Assembly: GCA_022071965.1 (NCBI GenBank)
Contig: JAJVIQ010000004.1
Coordinates: 1 to 64,000 of the forward strand
Direction: 5' to 3'
DNA length: 64,000 nucleotides
DNA from: Gammaproteobacteria bacterium
GTDB taxonomy: Bacteria > Pseudomonadota > Gammaproteobacteria > JAJPIJ01
Position 1 is the first letter of the stretch, and each line of letters begins with the position of its first letter. The position numbers and the translations under genes were made by a program. Shown piece by piece: positions 15,872-25,006 of this stretch. The notes under the pieces are model-generated. The model was not told the DNA's origin, did not search any database, and saw only the letters and a program-made list of their open reading frames with translations.

Positions 15872-18283
15872 ATGAGAACGATGATGCTGAATGCTTCGGT
15901 ACTTGCCCTTTTCATGACGGCGCTGAGCGTCGGCGCACGCGCAAGCGAAGGGCTCGATCGGACGGTGCTGCCGATCGCGGAGCCGAAGCGGCCAGTTTAC
16001 ACCGACCTCGACGCGCGCAACGTGAAGACGCCGCCGCACTTCGAGGTGAAGGCTCCGGAGGGAGCCCCCAACGTCGTGATCATCCTGATCGACGACCTGG
16101 GCTTTGGCGCCACAAGCCCGTTCGGCGGCCCGATTGCCACCCCGACACTCGACAGCCTGGCGCAGAACGGACTGCGCTACACCAACTTCCATACCACCGC
16201 CCTGTGCTCGCCGACCCGGGCAGCGCTCAAGGCGGGCCGCAATCACCATACGGTGAACATGGGCTTCATCACCGAGATGGCGACCGGGTTGCCGGGCAAC
16301 ACCGGCCAGATCCCGAACGCGACGGCGCCGGTTGCCGAGATGCTCCGCCTGAATGGCTACAGCACGGCCGCTTTCGGGAAATGGCACGAAACGGCCGCGT
16401 GGGAGGCCAGTGTCTCCGGGCCTTTCGATCGCTGGCCAACACGCCAGGGCTTCGACAAGTTCTACGGCTTCATCGGCGGCGAGACCAACCAGTGGGCGCC
16501 GTACCTCTATGATGGCGTCGCCCCGGTCGAACTGCCGCACGATCCGAACTACCACTTCATGACCGATATGACGGACAAGGCGGTGGCCTGGATCGAGTAC
16601 CAAAAGGCGCTGACTCCGGACAAGCCGTTCTTCGTGTACTTCGCGCCGGGCGCCACGCATGCACCGCACCACGTGCCCAAGGAATGGATCGACAAGTGGA
16701 AGGGCAAATTCGACCAGGGCTGGGACAAGCTCCGCGAGGAAACGCTGGCCCGGCAGATCCAGATGGGCATCGTTCCGCCCGGGACCAAGCTGGCGCCGAA
16801 GCCGCCGGCCATCAAGGACTGGGACACGCTGTCGGCCGACGAAAAACGGCTCTATACCCGCCAGGTCGAGGTCTTCGCCGCCTATCTCGACTACACGGAT
16901 CACGAGATCGGCCGCGTGCTAAAGGCAATCGACGCGACCGGCGAGGCCGACAACACGCTCGTGTTCTACATCGCCGGCGACAACGGGACCAGCGGCGAGG
17001 GCGGCGAGAACGGTATGTTCAACGAGTACACCTACTTCAATGGCGTGCACGAGAAGGTGCCCGACCTGCTGAAGGTGATCGACAAGTGGGGCGGCCCTGA
17101 GACCTACCCGCACATGGCCGCCGGCTGGTCGGTTGCGCTGGATGCGCCGTTCGGCTGGATGAAGCAGGTAGCCTCGGACTTCGGCGGCACACGCAATGGA
17201 ATGGTGGTGCAGTGGCCCAAGGGCATCAAGGCGAAGAACGGCATCCGGACGCAGTTCGGACACGTAATCGACATCGCGCCGACCATCCTCGAGGCGGCGG
17301 GCCTGCCGGAGCCGAAGGTGGTGAACGGCACGCCGCAGATCCCGATCGAGGGCGTTAGCATGGTCGACACGTTCGACGACGCCAACGCCAAGGATCGTCA
17401 CACGACGCAGTACTTCGAGATCGCCGGCAACCGCGCGATCTACCACGAGGGCTGGCTCGCGCGCACCATCCACAAAGCGCCGTGGGAACCGAAGCCGCGC
17501 AACGCGCTGGAAAGCGACGTCTGGGAACTGTATGACATGCGCTCCGACTTCAGTCTTGCGACTGACCTCGCTGCACAGAATCCCGGGAAACTCGCCGAGC
17601 TGCAGGCGGCCTTCATGAAGGAAGCCGAGAAGCACCATGTGCTGCCGCTCGACGACCGGGTATTCGAGCGCGCCCTGGCTGCGGAGGTGGGCCGCCCGGA
17701 CCTGATGGCCGGGCGCACGTCGCTCACCCTGGCCGAGGGCATGACCGGGATGATGGAGAACGTCTTCATCAACGTGAAGAACAAGTCCAAGACCATCACG
17801 GCCGAGGTCGAAGTGCCGCAGGGCGGCGGCAACGGAACGATCATTGCGCAGGGCGGACGCTTCGGCGGGTGGTCGCTGTACGTGAAGGACGGTGTGCCGG
17901 CCTACGACTACAACTTCCTCGGCCTGCAGCGCAGCTCGGTCGCCGCCGCCAAGCCGCTGCCGGCCGGCAAGGCGACGATTCGCTTCGACTTCGCCTATGA
18001 CGGCGGGATGGGCAAGGGCGGCACCGGCACCCTCTACGTGAACGACGAGCAGGTCGCGCAGGGGCGGATCGACATTACGCAGGCCATGATCTTCTCAGCC
18101 GACGAGACGGCCGACGTGGGCGTCGATCTCGGCACGCCCGTGGTGGAGTCTATCGGGGCCGAGGCCGGATCGCGTTTCACCGGGCATATACCCAGGGTGA
18201 CGGTCGAGGTTCGGGACACGAACGCCAAGGCCGAAGCCGCCGTAAAGGCTGCGCACGAGGAGGTTGCGCACCGGACCGAGTGA
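15872..18283 (+). CDS. Type I (formylglycine) arylsulfatase, large form
   Basis: An 803-residue exported sulfatase. ATG 15872 follows a strong GGAGGAGAT site and encodes a signal peptide ending near ARAS. NVVIILIDDLGFG supplies the metal-binding aspartates. LCSPTRAALKAG carries Cys112 of the C-x-P-x-R motif, which must be converted to formylglycine. GKWHE and later GDNG complete the active site. The catalytic domain ends near residue 600; the C-terminal 200 residues (FINVKNKSKTITAEVEV onward) form an additional beta-rich domain. It would hydrolyse a sulfate ester in the periplasm or outside. Substrate unknown. Confidence 0.93.
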   Translation: MRTMMLNASVLALFMTALSVGARASEGLDRTVLPIAEPKRPVYTDLDARNVKTPPHFEVKAPEGAPNVVIILIDDLGFGATSPFGGPIATPTLDSLAQNGLRYTNFHTTALCSPTRAALKAGRNHHTVNMGFITEMATGLPGNTGQIPNATAPVAEMLRLNGYSTAAFGKWHETAAWEASVSGPFDRWPTRQGFDKFYGFIGGETNQWAPYLYDGVAPVELPHDPNYHFMTDMTDKAVAWIEYQKALTPDKPFFVYFAPGATHAPHHVPKEWIDKWKGKFDQGWDKLREETLARQIQMGIVPPGTKLAPKPPAIKDWDTLSADEKRLYTRQVEVFAAYLDYTDHEIGRVLKAIDATGEADNTLVFYIAGDNGTSGEGGENGMFNEYTYFNGVHEKVPDLLKVIDKWGGPETYPHMAAGWSVALDAPFGWMKQVASDFGGTRNGMVVQWPKGIKAKNGIRTQFGHVIDIAPTILEAAGLPEPKVVNGTPQIPIEGVSMVDTFDDANAKDRHTTQYFEIAGNRAIYHEGWLARTIHKAPWEPKPRNALESDVWELYDMRSDFSLATDLAAQNPGKLAELQAAFMKEAEKHHVLPLDDRVFERALAAEVGRPDLMAGRTSLTLAEGMTGMMENVFINVKNKSKTITAEVEVPQGGGNGTIIAQGGRFGGWSLYVKDGVPAYDYNFLGLQRSSVAAAKPLPAGKATIRFDFAYDGGMGKGGTGTLYVNDEQVAQGRIDITQAMIFSADETADVGVDLGTPVVESIGAEAGSRFTGHIPRVTVEVRDTNAKAEAAVKAAHEEVAHRTE

Positions 18284-18303
18284 CGAGCCGCGGGAAGTGT
18301 GAC

Positions 18304-18337
18304 GGCGCCTGCCAGCGTCCCGTTGCCGGCAGGCGCC
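18304..18337 (+). terminator. Strong hairpin after the sulfatase gene
   Basis: GGCGCCTGCC (18304-18313) pairs perfectly with GGCAGGCGCC (18328-18337), giving a 10-bp GC-rich stem with a 14-base loop, 20 bases after the sulfatase stop. No T-run follows, so it is not a textbook Rho-independent terminator; it may stabilise or attenuate the mRNA before the cytochrome gene. The rest of 18338-18535 shows no further feature. Confidence 0.45.
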
Positions 18338-18535
18338 ACGGTTTCGATGGGGCGACGAAGCGGGCATCGGCGATCGTCGATTCCGAACAAGATTCATCGG
18401 CCTGCTCGGTTCCACGCGTCGCCGCTGTGCCGGCCGGCGGCGGCCATGCGCATCTGGAGACGCGCATGGCCCCGCGCGCGGACGCAACGGCCGAGGAGTT
18501 CGAGATTCGGTTCGCACAGAACGTGAACGGCTTCA

Positions 18536-20977
18536 ATGGGAAATAAGAAGAAACGTGCCGGTGAAGGCCGCTCGCCGGGTCCGCCACCGCCGCCCGAAGC
18601 CGGTACGACGGAACTGTCATCCGGCGCTGGCCGGATCATGGGATGGGGCAGGTGGCTCGCAGCGGGCGTGGTCGCATTGGTTGTGGTCGGCGGTATCGTG
18701 CTCTATCACTACCCGCGGGAGCGAACGCCGAGCGCGGTGGCGTCAGCCGCCGGCGGCGAGCCCGCGGCGCACCACGTCGGTGGCCAGGCGTGCGCCCAGT
18801 GCCACGCCGGGGAATACGGGGCATGGCAGGGTTCGCACCATGATCTCGCGATGCAGGAGGCCAACGAACAGACTGTCTTGGGAGACTTTGCCGACGCAAC
18901 GTTTTCCTACGCCGGCACCACATCGACCTTCTTCAGGCGCGACGGAAAGTTCCTCGTCAACACCGACGGTCCCGACGGCACACTCGCCGACTACGAGATC
19001 AAGTACACCTTCGGCGTGACGCCCCTGCAGCAGTACCTCATCGAATTTCCCGGCGGCCGGCTGCAGGCGCTGTCCATCGCCTGGGATACGCGTTCGAAAG
19101 AGCAGGGTGGGCAGCGCTGGTTTCACCTCTACCCCGACGAGCGGATTACCCACGACGATGAGTTGCACTGGACCGGCGCGCAGCAGAACTGGAACACCAT
19201 GTGCGCCGATTGCCACTCGACCGACCTGAAGAGGAACTACGACGAGGCGACCCGCTCGTTCAAGACCAGCTGGTCGGAGGTGAACGTCTCCTGCGAGGCC
19301 TGCCACGGTCCGGGTTCGCGCCACGTCGACTGGGCGCGACAGAGCGTGTCGGCATCGGGTTCGGGTAGCACCGATCCGGCGAAGGGATTGACGGTGTCGT
19401 TCGGCGAGCGCCGGGCGATGGTCTGGACGATGGATCCGCAGCGCGGGATCGCCCGTCCGTCGCAGGCGCATCCCCTGCACGCGGAGCTGGAAGTCTGCGC
19501 GCCCTGCCACTCACGCCGTACGCCCATCGCCGAGAATTTCGCCGCGGGCAAGCCGTTCCTGGACCACTACCTGCCGGCCCTGCTTACCGCACCGCTTTAT
19601 CACGCCGACGGTCAGCAGCGCGACGAGGTCTATATCTGGGGCTCGTTCGTGCAGAGCAAGATGTATCACCAGGGGGTGACCTGCAGCGACTGCCATGAAC
19701 CGCATGGATTGAAGCTCCGCGCGCAGGGCAACGAGGTCTGCGCGCAGTGCCATCTGCCCGCCAGGTACGACGCGGCCTCCCATCATTTTCATAAAGAGGG
19801 TGGAGCTGGCGCTCAATGCACCGCGTGCCACATGCCGACGACGACGTACATCGTGATCGACCCGCGCCACGATCACAGCTTGCGCGTGCCACGACCCGAT
19901 CTCTCCGTGAAGCTCGGCGTGCCGAACGCGTGCACCCCGTGCCATGGCGACAAACCAGCGCAGTGGGCGGCCGATCGGATCGAGGATTGGTATGGCCGTC
20001 CTTACGAGGGCTTCCAGCGCTACAACCTGGCCGCTGACGGCGCCGAGGCGACGAAGCAGTTCCTTTCTCTGCTGGAGGATCATGGCCAACCCGACATTGC
20101 CCGCGCCACGGCGGCGGAGGCGCTGGCGCAGATGCCTGATCCGGCAACCCTGGCGGCGGCACGTGAGGCGCTTGCCGATGACAGCCCGCTGGTGCGGCAC
20201 GCCGCCCTGGCGACGATCGAGCTGTTGCCGCCCGAGGAGCGCGTGCAGTTGGTCGCGCCGCTGCTCGCCGACGCAGTGCGGATGGTGCGCATGGAGGCGG
20301 CCCGTGTGCTGGCATCGGTGCCGGCATCGGCGCTCACGCCAGGGCAGAAGGCGTCGTTCGATCGTGCGGCGGAGGAGTATGTTGCGGCGCAACGGCTGCT
20401 CGCCGAGCGGCCCGAACATCGCACCAACCTCGGCAGTTTCTACGCGCAGCGTGGACGCTACGAGGAGGCCGAAGCGGAGTTCCGCGCGGCGCTGACCCTG
20501 CCGCCCACGCACGTGCCGGCGTGGGTGAACTTCGCGGACATGCGCCGCACCCAGGGGCGCGATCAGGATGCGGAGGCGATCCTGCGCGACGGGTTGAAGA
20601 CGGCGCCGGACAGCGCGCCGCTGCATCACGCGCTCGGCCTGACGCTGGTGCGGCTGCAGCGCTCGGGGGACGCCGTGGCGGAGCTTGCCGAGGCGGCCCG
20701 TCTGGCGCCGGAGGATCCACGCTACGCCTACGTTTATGCCGTGGCCCTCAACTCGACCGGACAATTACGCGAAGCACTCGATGTCCTGGCGCAGGCGCTA
20801 ACCCGGCACCCCGATGACCGCGAGATGCTGCTTGCAGCGGCGACCTTCAATCGCGACTATGGCGATCAGACCGCGGCTATCGGTTACGCGGAGCGCCTGC
20901 GCAGGGCTGCGCCTGGGGATCCGGCGGCGGCGAAGTTGCTTCAGGAGCTGCGCGCGGACGCCGGCGTGTCGGAATGA
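18536..20977 (+). CDS. Octaheme c-type cytochrome with HEAT/TPR-like repeats
   Basis: An 813-residue membrane-anchored protein. A basic, Pro-rich start precedes a transmembrane segment at about residues 37-58 (WLAAGVVALVVVGGIVLYHY). Eight CXXCH heme-binding motifs lie between residues 86 and 466: CAQCH, CADCH, CEACH, CAPCH, CSDCH, CAQCH, CTACH and CTPCH. The remainder is helical: HEAT-like repeats at about 505-605 (DSPLVRHAALATIELLPPEERV) and TPR repeats from about 620 to the end (NLGSFYAQRGRYEEAEAEFRAAL). The multiheme part resembles cytochrome c554-type proteins. It probably moves electrons in the periplasm; partner and substrate are unknown. Confidence 0.9.
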   Translation: MGNKKKRAGEGRSPGPPPPPEAGTTELSSGAGRIMGWGRWLAAGVVALVVVGGIVLYHYPRERTPSAVASAAGGEPAAHHVGGQACAQCHAGEYGAWQGSHHDLAMQEANEQTVLGDFADATFSYAGTTSTFFRRDGKFLVNTDGPDGTLADYEIKYTFGVTPLQQYLIEFPGGRLQALSIAWDTRSKEQGGQRWFHLYPDERITHDDELHWTGAQQNWNTMCADCHSTDLKRNYDEATRSFKTSWSEVNVSCEACHGPGSRHVDWARQSVSASGSGSTDPAKGLTVSFGERRAMVWTMDPQRGIARPSQAHPLHAELEVCAPCHSRRTPIAENFAAGKPFLDHYLPALLTAPLYHADGQQRDEVYIWGSFVQSKMYHQGVTCSDCHEPHGLKLRAQGNEVCAQCHLPARYDAASHHFHKEGGAGAQCTACHMPTTTYIVIDPRHDHSLRVPRPDLSVKLGVPNACTPCHGDKPAQWAADRIEDWYGRPYEGFQRYNLAADGAEATKQFLSLLEDHGQPDIARATAAEALAQMPDPATLAAAREALADDSPLVRHAALATIELLPPEERVQLVAPLLADAVRMVRMEAARVLASVPASALTPGQKASFDRAAEEYVAAQRLLAERPEHRTNLGSFYAQRGRYEEAEAEFRAALTLPPTHVPAWVNFADMRRTQGRDQDAEAILRDGLKTAPDSAPLHHALGLTLVRLQRSGDAVAELAEAARLAPEDPRYAYVYAVALNSTGQLREALDVLAQALTRHPDDREMLLAAATFNRDYGDQTAAIGYAERLRRAAPGDPAAAKLLQELRADAGVSE

Positions 20978-21093
20978 GCAGTGACTGCGTGGTGACCCGT
21001 ATGCCGGCAACAGCCAGTACGAGGGGTCGCCATCGACTTCAGTGTTCGTGACCAGTGCTAATGTGTGAGCATGAAGGATTGGGAGGCAGGAAG

Positions 21094-22101
21094 ATGAAGA
21101 ATGTTTTCGTAGGACCAGCACTGATGTTCGGGCTGCTGTGCGGTACGAGCGCCGTCCCGGCCGGGGAACTGGGCCATTACTCGCCCGCGCTCCCCAACAT
21201 CCGGGATCTGCTGGTGCCGCCGGACCCCGGCGTCTACTACCTTCAATACAACTATCTGTACAGCACGGAGACACTGAAGAATCGAAACGGAGACGAGGTG
21301 GGCTCTCTAACCGTCAACGGCCCATTGGGTACCACCACCCTGAACGTGGAGCCGGACATTGAGGCTTTCGCGGTCGCTCCGGCCCTCGTCTGGGTGAGTC
21401 CTTGGCACGTCCTGGGCGCCCGGTATGCGGCGTACGTGCTGCCGAGCTTCGTGAGCGCCAGCCCGCAGGTGTCGCTGAGCCTCGCCCGCACGGGGCGGTT
21501 TCTCGATCGGACCGGGACCGTCGACCGCACCCTCGAGGCGGACGTGGGCGGCATGGCCGACACCTATTTTCAGCCGGTCTGGCTGGGCTGGAGCGGCCAG
21601 CACTACGAGGTGTCGGCGGCATACGGGTTCTATGCGCCGACCGGCAGCGACGGGGTGAGCCTGGAATTCTGGGAGCACCAGTTCCAGGCTGCCGTTGCCT
21701 GGTATCCGTGGGCGGACAGGCGCATGGCGGTGACCGCAGCGGGCACGTACGGGCTGCCGATGCAGAAGGACAACGAGGACCTGACGCCCGGCGACCGGTT
21801 CACGCTGAACTGGGGCATCAGTCAGTACCTGCCTCTGCGGAAAGACCTGACTATCCTGGCCGAGCTGGGTATACGCGGTTACAGCCAGTGGCAGATCCAG
21901 GAGGATTCCGGCGCCGACGTGCCGCAGATCCGGAACGTGCAACTCAATGCCGAGGACCAGATCCACTCGGTGGGCTTGCAGGCCGGGCTGACATTCCCGC
22001 CGTTCGATGCGAGCCTGAACTTCGCCTACATGTGGGAGTTCGGCGCCGAGGCGCGCTTCGAGGGTCAGTGGGTCGGCGTGAGCTTCGCCAAAGGCTTCTG
22101 A
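21094..22101 (+). CDS. Outer-membrane barrel, MetA/SphA-type transporter
   Basis: A 335-residue beta-rich protein with a signal peptide (residues 1-24, ending VPAGE); ATG 21094 has GGAGG upstream. Alternating amphipathic strands (TYFQPVWLGWSGQHYEVSAAYGFYAPTG, LNFAYMWEFGAEARFEGQWVGVSFAKGF) and a terminal Phe indicate an outer-membrane barrel of the family linked to phenol-degradation meta-pathway proteins. Such porins take up hydrophobic substrates. It lies 116 bases after the octaheme cytochrome. A second protein of this family lies at 52147, also downstream of a sulfatase. A short imperfect hairpin (22108-22124) follows the stop. Confidence 0.82.
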   Translation: MKNVFVGPALMFGLLCGTSAVPAGELGHYSPALPNIRDLLVPPDPGVYYLQYNYLYSTETLKNRNGDEVGSLTVNGPLGTTTLNVEPDIEAFAVAPALVWVSPWHVLGARYAAYVLPSFVSASPQVSLSLARTGRFLDRTGTVDRTLEADVGGMADTYFQPVWLGWSGQHYEVSAAYGFYAPTGSDGVSLEFWEHQFQAAVAWYPWADRRMAVTAAGTYGLPMQKDNEDLTPGDRFTLNWGISQYLPLRKDLTILAELGIRGYSQWQIQEDSGADVPQIRNVQLNAEDQIHSVGLQAGLTFPPFDASLNFAYMWEFGAEARFEGQWVGVSFAKGF

Positions 22102-22163
22102 AGATGTTCCCGAGCGATTCGGGATACTTGAACCGGTCAGCGCACTCGCTCGACCGGCAAGCG

Positions 22164-22210
22164 GATGCGACCAAAGGTCCATTGGCGGGGGCGAGCCGGT
22201 TGCGTATGAT
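22164..22210 (+). promoter_or_regulatory. Variant DosR-like half-site and -10 upstream of the lipoprotein gene
   Basis: The right half AAGGTCCATTGG (22174-22185) matches the operator. The left half GACC is present but displaced by one base, so the palindrome is imperfect. TATGAT (22205-22210) starts 19 bases after the site, the same geometry as at 13941. Transcription from near 22217 would leave a leader of about 19 bases before ATG 22236, which has its own GGGGGATCG ribosome site. The fixed spacing makes this more believable than the sequence alone. Confidence 0.4.
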
Positions 22211-22235
22211 TTGACCTGGTGTCGGGGGGATCGAA

Positions 22236-23285
22236 ATGCTGCGACCGTTGGCGCTGGTACTAGCCGTGTTGTTCATCGCAGCGTGCACGCGTGTCGGTCC
22301 GGACACTGTGCGCCACGACCGCTTCGACTACAACGCGGCGCTTGCCGACTCGTGGCAGGAGCAGATCCTTCTCAACATCGTCAAGCTGCGTTACCTCGAC
22401 ACGCCCGTGTTCCTCGATGTCGCCTCGATCGTGAGCGGCTACACGATAGAGAGCACGATTTCGGCGTCGGGAAGTATCTTCCCCGACCTCCCCGGCGAGC
22501 AGGTCAATCTTGGCGCGCAGGGCAAGTACACGGATCGGCCGACGATCACCTACGCGCCGCTGACCGGTCCGGAGTTCGTCAAGAGCCTGATGACGCCGCT
22601 GCCGCCGCCGGCAGTCCTGTTCCTGCTGCAGTCCGGCTATGCGGCCGATTTCGTGCTCGGTATCGCAGTGGACTCCGTGAACGGTCTGCAGAACCGCCGC
22701 GGACAGGGCGCGGACCCGCGTCCCGCCGATCCCCAGTTCTATGCCGTGCTCGAGCTGCTGCGGGAGATACAGCTCTCGGGCGCGGTCGAGGTCAACATCA
22801 AGCCGATGGAGGACAAGCAGGAGGCAGTGTTCATGGTGTTCCAGCCGCGGGCAGAGATCGGGGAGAACGGCCGGGCCCTCCGCGAGCTGCTGGGCCTGGA
22901 CCCGGATGCCACGGAGTTCCGGGTCTTCTACGGCGGTGCTGCACGCGGCGGCAGGCAGATTGCGATGCTGACCCGCTCCATGCTGCACATCATGATCGAG
23001 CTGGCGTCGTACGTGGAGGTACCCGAGCGGCACGTGGCCGAACAGCGCGCGGTGCCGACCGCAGTCGACCCGGGCGACGACAAGCACCGGCTCATCCGCA
23101 TACACAGCACGGCAGAGCAGCCCGCCGACGCGTTCGTGGCCGTGCCGTATCACGGTCACTGGTTCTGGATCGACGACCGCGACCTGATTTCCAAGCGCAC
23201 TTTCACGTTCCTGATGCTGCTCTTCACGCTGGCGAACCAGGGCCCGACGCAAAACCTGCCATTGGTGACGATCCCTGCAGGCTGA
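22236..23285 (+). CDS. Unrecognised lipoprotein
   Basis: A 349-residue predicted lipoprotein. Residues 1-17 form a signal peptide ending in the lipobox FIAAC, so Cys17 should be lipidated. TRVGPDTVRHDRFDYNAALADSWQEQILLNIVKLRYLDTPVFLDV follows. Other segments are VNLGAQGKYTDRPTITYAPLTGPEFVKSLMTPLPP and a C-terminal FVAVPYHGHWFWIDDRDLISKRTFTFLMLLFTLA. I recognise the pattern as a conserved hypothetical lipoprotein but know no function. The next gene begins about 20 bases later and encodes a membrane protein, so the two may work together in the envelope. A DosR-like promoter precedes it. Confidence 0.82.
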   Translation: MLRPLALVLAVLFIAACTRVGPDTVRHDRFDYNAALADSWQEQILLNIVKLRYLDTPVFLDVASIVSGYTIESTISASGSIFPDLPGEQVNLGAQGKYTDRPTITYAPLTGPEFVKSLMTPLPPPAVLFLLQSGYAADFVLGIAVDSVNGLQNRRGQGADPRPADPQFYAVLELLREIQLSGAVEVNIKPMEDKQEAVFMVFQPRAEIGENGRALRELLGLDPDATEFRVFYGGAARGGRQIAMLTRSMLHIMIELASYVEVPERHVAEQRAVPTAVDPGDDKHRLIRIHSTAEQPADAFVAVPYHGHWFWIDDRDLISKRTFTFLMLLFTLANQGPTQNLPLVTIPAG

Positions 23286-23306
23286 TTGCAAGGAGAAGGT
23301 CGCAGC

Positions 23307-24527
23307 ATGTCCGAGAGCAAGCATTCCGCAGCCGACGCGACCGCGCCGGCCATCGCCTGGCGCGAGTTGGAAGACTTCTCGCTCGTACTTGGCGGACCGC
23401 TCTACCAGTTGTTCCGCAAGGCACGCCTCGGGGAGCGGGTCGAAGATCATGTCCTGCGGCGTATCGTGGTCATCTGCGGCATCATCTGGCTGCCGTTGCT
23501 GCTGCTCTGCCTGGTCGAGGGAACCCTGTTCGGCGGCGTGCCGATCCCCTTCATCGGCGACATCGAGACGCACGTGCGGCTACTGCTCGTCGTTCCACTG
23601 TTGCTCGTCGCGGAGCTCGTGGTCCATCTGCGGATGCGCGCGGTCGTCGCTCAGTTCGTGGAACGGAAGCTGGTGCCCGAGGCGGCGCTCGAGCGATTCG
23701 GCGCCGCAATCCACTCGGCGATCAGGCTGCGCAATTCGGTATGGGCGGAACTGCTGCTCATCGCGATCATCTTTCCGCTGGCCTATTACATTCGCGCCAA
23801 TCTTCTCGCGCTGGAGTCTCTGACCTGGTACGCGCGGGTCGAGAGCGGCCGCTCCACGGCGACGCTCGCGGGACTGTGGTTCGTGTGGATCAGCAACCCC
23901 ATCTTCCAGTTTCTCCTGGTCCGCTGGTACTTCCGTCTTTTTATCTGGGGACGATTCTTGTGGCAGGTCTCTCGCATCGAGCTGGCGCTGATCCCGACTC
24001 ACCCCGATCGCAATGGCGGTCTCGGTTTCCTGGGCGCGAGCGCATATGCCCTGTCGCCGCTGCTCGCCGCTCATGGCGCGTCCGTCGCGGGATTGTTCGC
24101 CAACCGCATCTTCTACGATGGCGCGTCGCTGGCGAACTTCAAGCTCGAGATCGTGCTGCTCGTCGGGCTGCTGATGTTCGTCGTGCTGGGGCCGTTATGC
24201 GTCTTCGCGCCGCAGATCCTCGCCGCCAAGCGCAAGGGATTGCGCGAATATGGACACCTTGCCGCCGAGTACATGCGCGAGTTCGACCGGCGGTGGCTGC
24301 GCACTGTCGATCGCGACGGCGAGGCGATGCTCGGGTCTGGCGACATCCAGTCGCTCGCCGACCTCGGCAATGCATTCGGCGTCATCCGGGAGATGAAGGC
24401 GGTGCCGTTCGGGCGGGATACGTTTGTACAGCTCACCATGGCGACCGTGATCCCGTTCTTCCCGCTGCTGTTCACGATGTTCCCTCTCGAGGAGATGCTC
24501 AATCGCATCATCGGGGCCGTCTTCTGA
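23307..24527 (+). CDS. Unrecognised multi-pass membrane protein
   Basis: A 406-residue inner-membrane protein; ATG 23307 follows AAGGAGAAGG. Hydrophobic segments lie near residues 58-78 (IVVICGIIWLPLLLLCLVEG), 95-115 (VRLLLVVPLLLVAELVV), 155-175, 195-225 (FVWISNPIFQFLLVRWYF), 290-315 and 380-400. A conserved polar stretch IPTHPDRNGGLGFLGASAYALSPLL lies in the middle, and a soluble Arg/Glu-rich segment (REYGHLAAEYMREFDRRWLR) follows helix 5. No domain I can name. It is encoded directly after the lipoprotein and probably belongs to the same transcript. Confidence 0.78.
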   Translation: MSESKHSAADATAPAIAWRELEDFSLVLGGPLYQLFRKARLGERVEDHVLRRIVVICGIIWLPLLLLCLVEGTLFGGVPIPFIGDIETHVRLLLVVPLLLVAELVVHLRMRAVVAQFVERKLVPEAALERFGAAIHSAIRLRNSVWAELLLIAIIFPLAYYIRANLLALESLTWYARVESGRSTATLAGLWFVWISNPIFQFLLVRWYFRLFIWGRFLWQVSRIELALIPTHPDRNGGLGFLGASAYALSPLLAAHGASVAGLFANRIFYDGASLANFKLEIVLLVGLLMFVVLGPLCVFAPQILAAKRKGLREYGHLAAEYMREFDRRWLRTVDRDGEAMLGSGDIQSLADLGNAFGVIREMKAVPFGRDTFVQLTMATVIPFFPLLFTMFPLEEMLNRIIGAVF

Positions 24528-24583
24528 CGACAGGCAGACGCCGGAACCATACCTTTCATACTATCCATGGAACCCGAAGACCT

Positions 24584-24946
24584 ATGAGCGCCGAATTCAA
24601 AGTCGAGGCCGGTGGCATACTGACCGCCAGAGTCACCGGCAAGATGGCCCACTCCGAACTGGTTGCGTTGCAGAAATCCGCTGCGGAAATCATCCGTGAA
24701 CGAGGCAAGGTGCGCATCCTCGTCATCGCCGAGAATTTTCAGGGATGGGAAAAGGATGGCAAGTGGGACGACGACTCGTTCCAGATGGAGAACGATCAGC
24801 ACATCGAGAAGATGGCCATCGTCGGCGAGGAGAAGTGGGAGGATCTGACGCTGATGTTTGTCGCCAAGGGCCTGAGGTCGTTTCCGATCGAGTATTTCCA
24901 GCCCGTGGATCTGGCGAAGGCGCGGGCATGGCTGGCGGAAGGCTGA
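24584..24946 (+). CDS. STAS/SpoIIAA-like protein
   Basis: A 120-residue soluble protein of the SpoIIAA-like family (STAS/SEC14 fold). The start FKVEAGGILTARVTGKMAHSELVALQKSAAEII, then KVRILVIAENFQGWEKDGKWDDDSF and IEKMAIVGEEKWEDLTLMFVAKGLRSFPIEYFQ, is characteristic; the Trp-containing loop and MAIVG strand are hallmarks. Proteins of this family are often induced by stress, but no biochemical role is established. It lies 56 bases after the membrane-protein gene and 60 bases before the carbonic anhydrase. Confidence 0.87.
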   Translation: MSAEFKVEAGGILTARVTGKMAHSELVALQKSAAEIIRERGKVRILVIAENFQGWEKDGKWDDDSFQMENDQHIEKMAIVGEEKWEDLTLMFVAKGLRSFPIEYFQPVDLAKARAWLAEG

Positions 24947-25006
24947 CCGGCCGGATGTCGCACAGCGGACCGGAGCAGCGTTGCCGCACAGACCAGCATC
25001 AGGTCC

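Noticed and set aside
22108-22124. TCCCGA-TCGGGA hairpin after the first barrel gene as a terminator
   Set aside because: A six-base stem with no T-run is too weak to call in GC-rich DNA.
22211-24583. Long plus-strand frame overlapping the lipoprotein and membrane-protein genes
   Set aside because: Only its last 120 codons (from 24584) are a real gene. The rest is Arg/Ala/Gly-rich shadow of two better genes in another frame.
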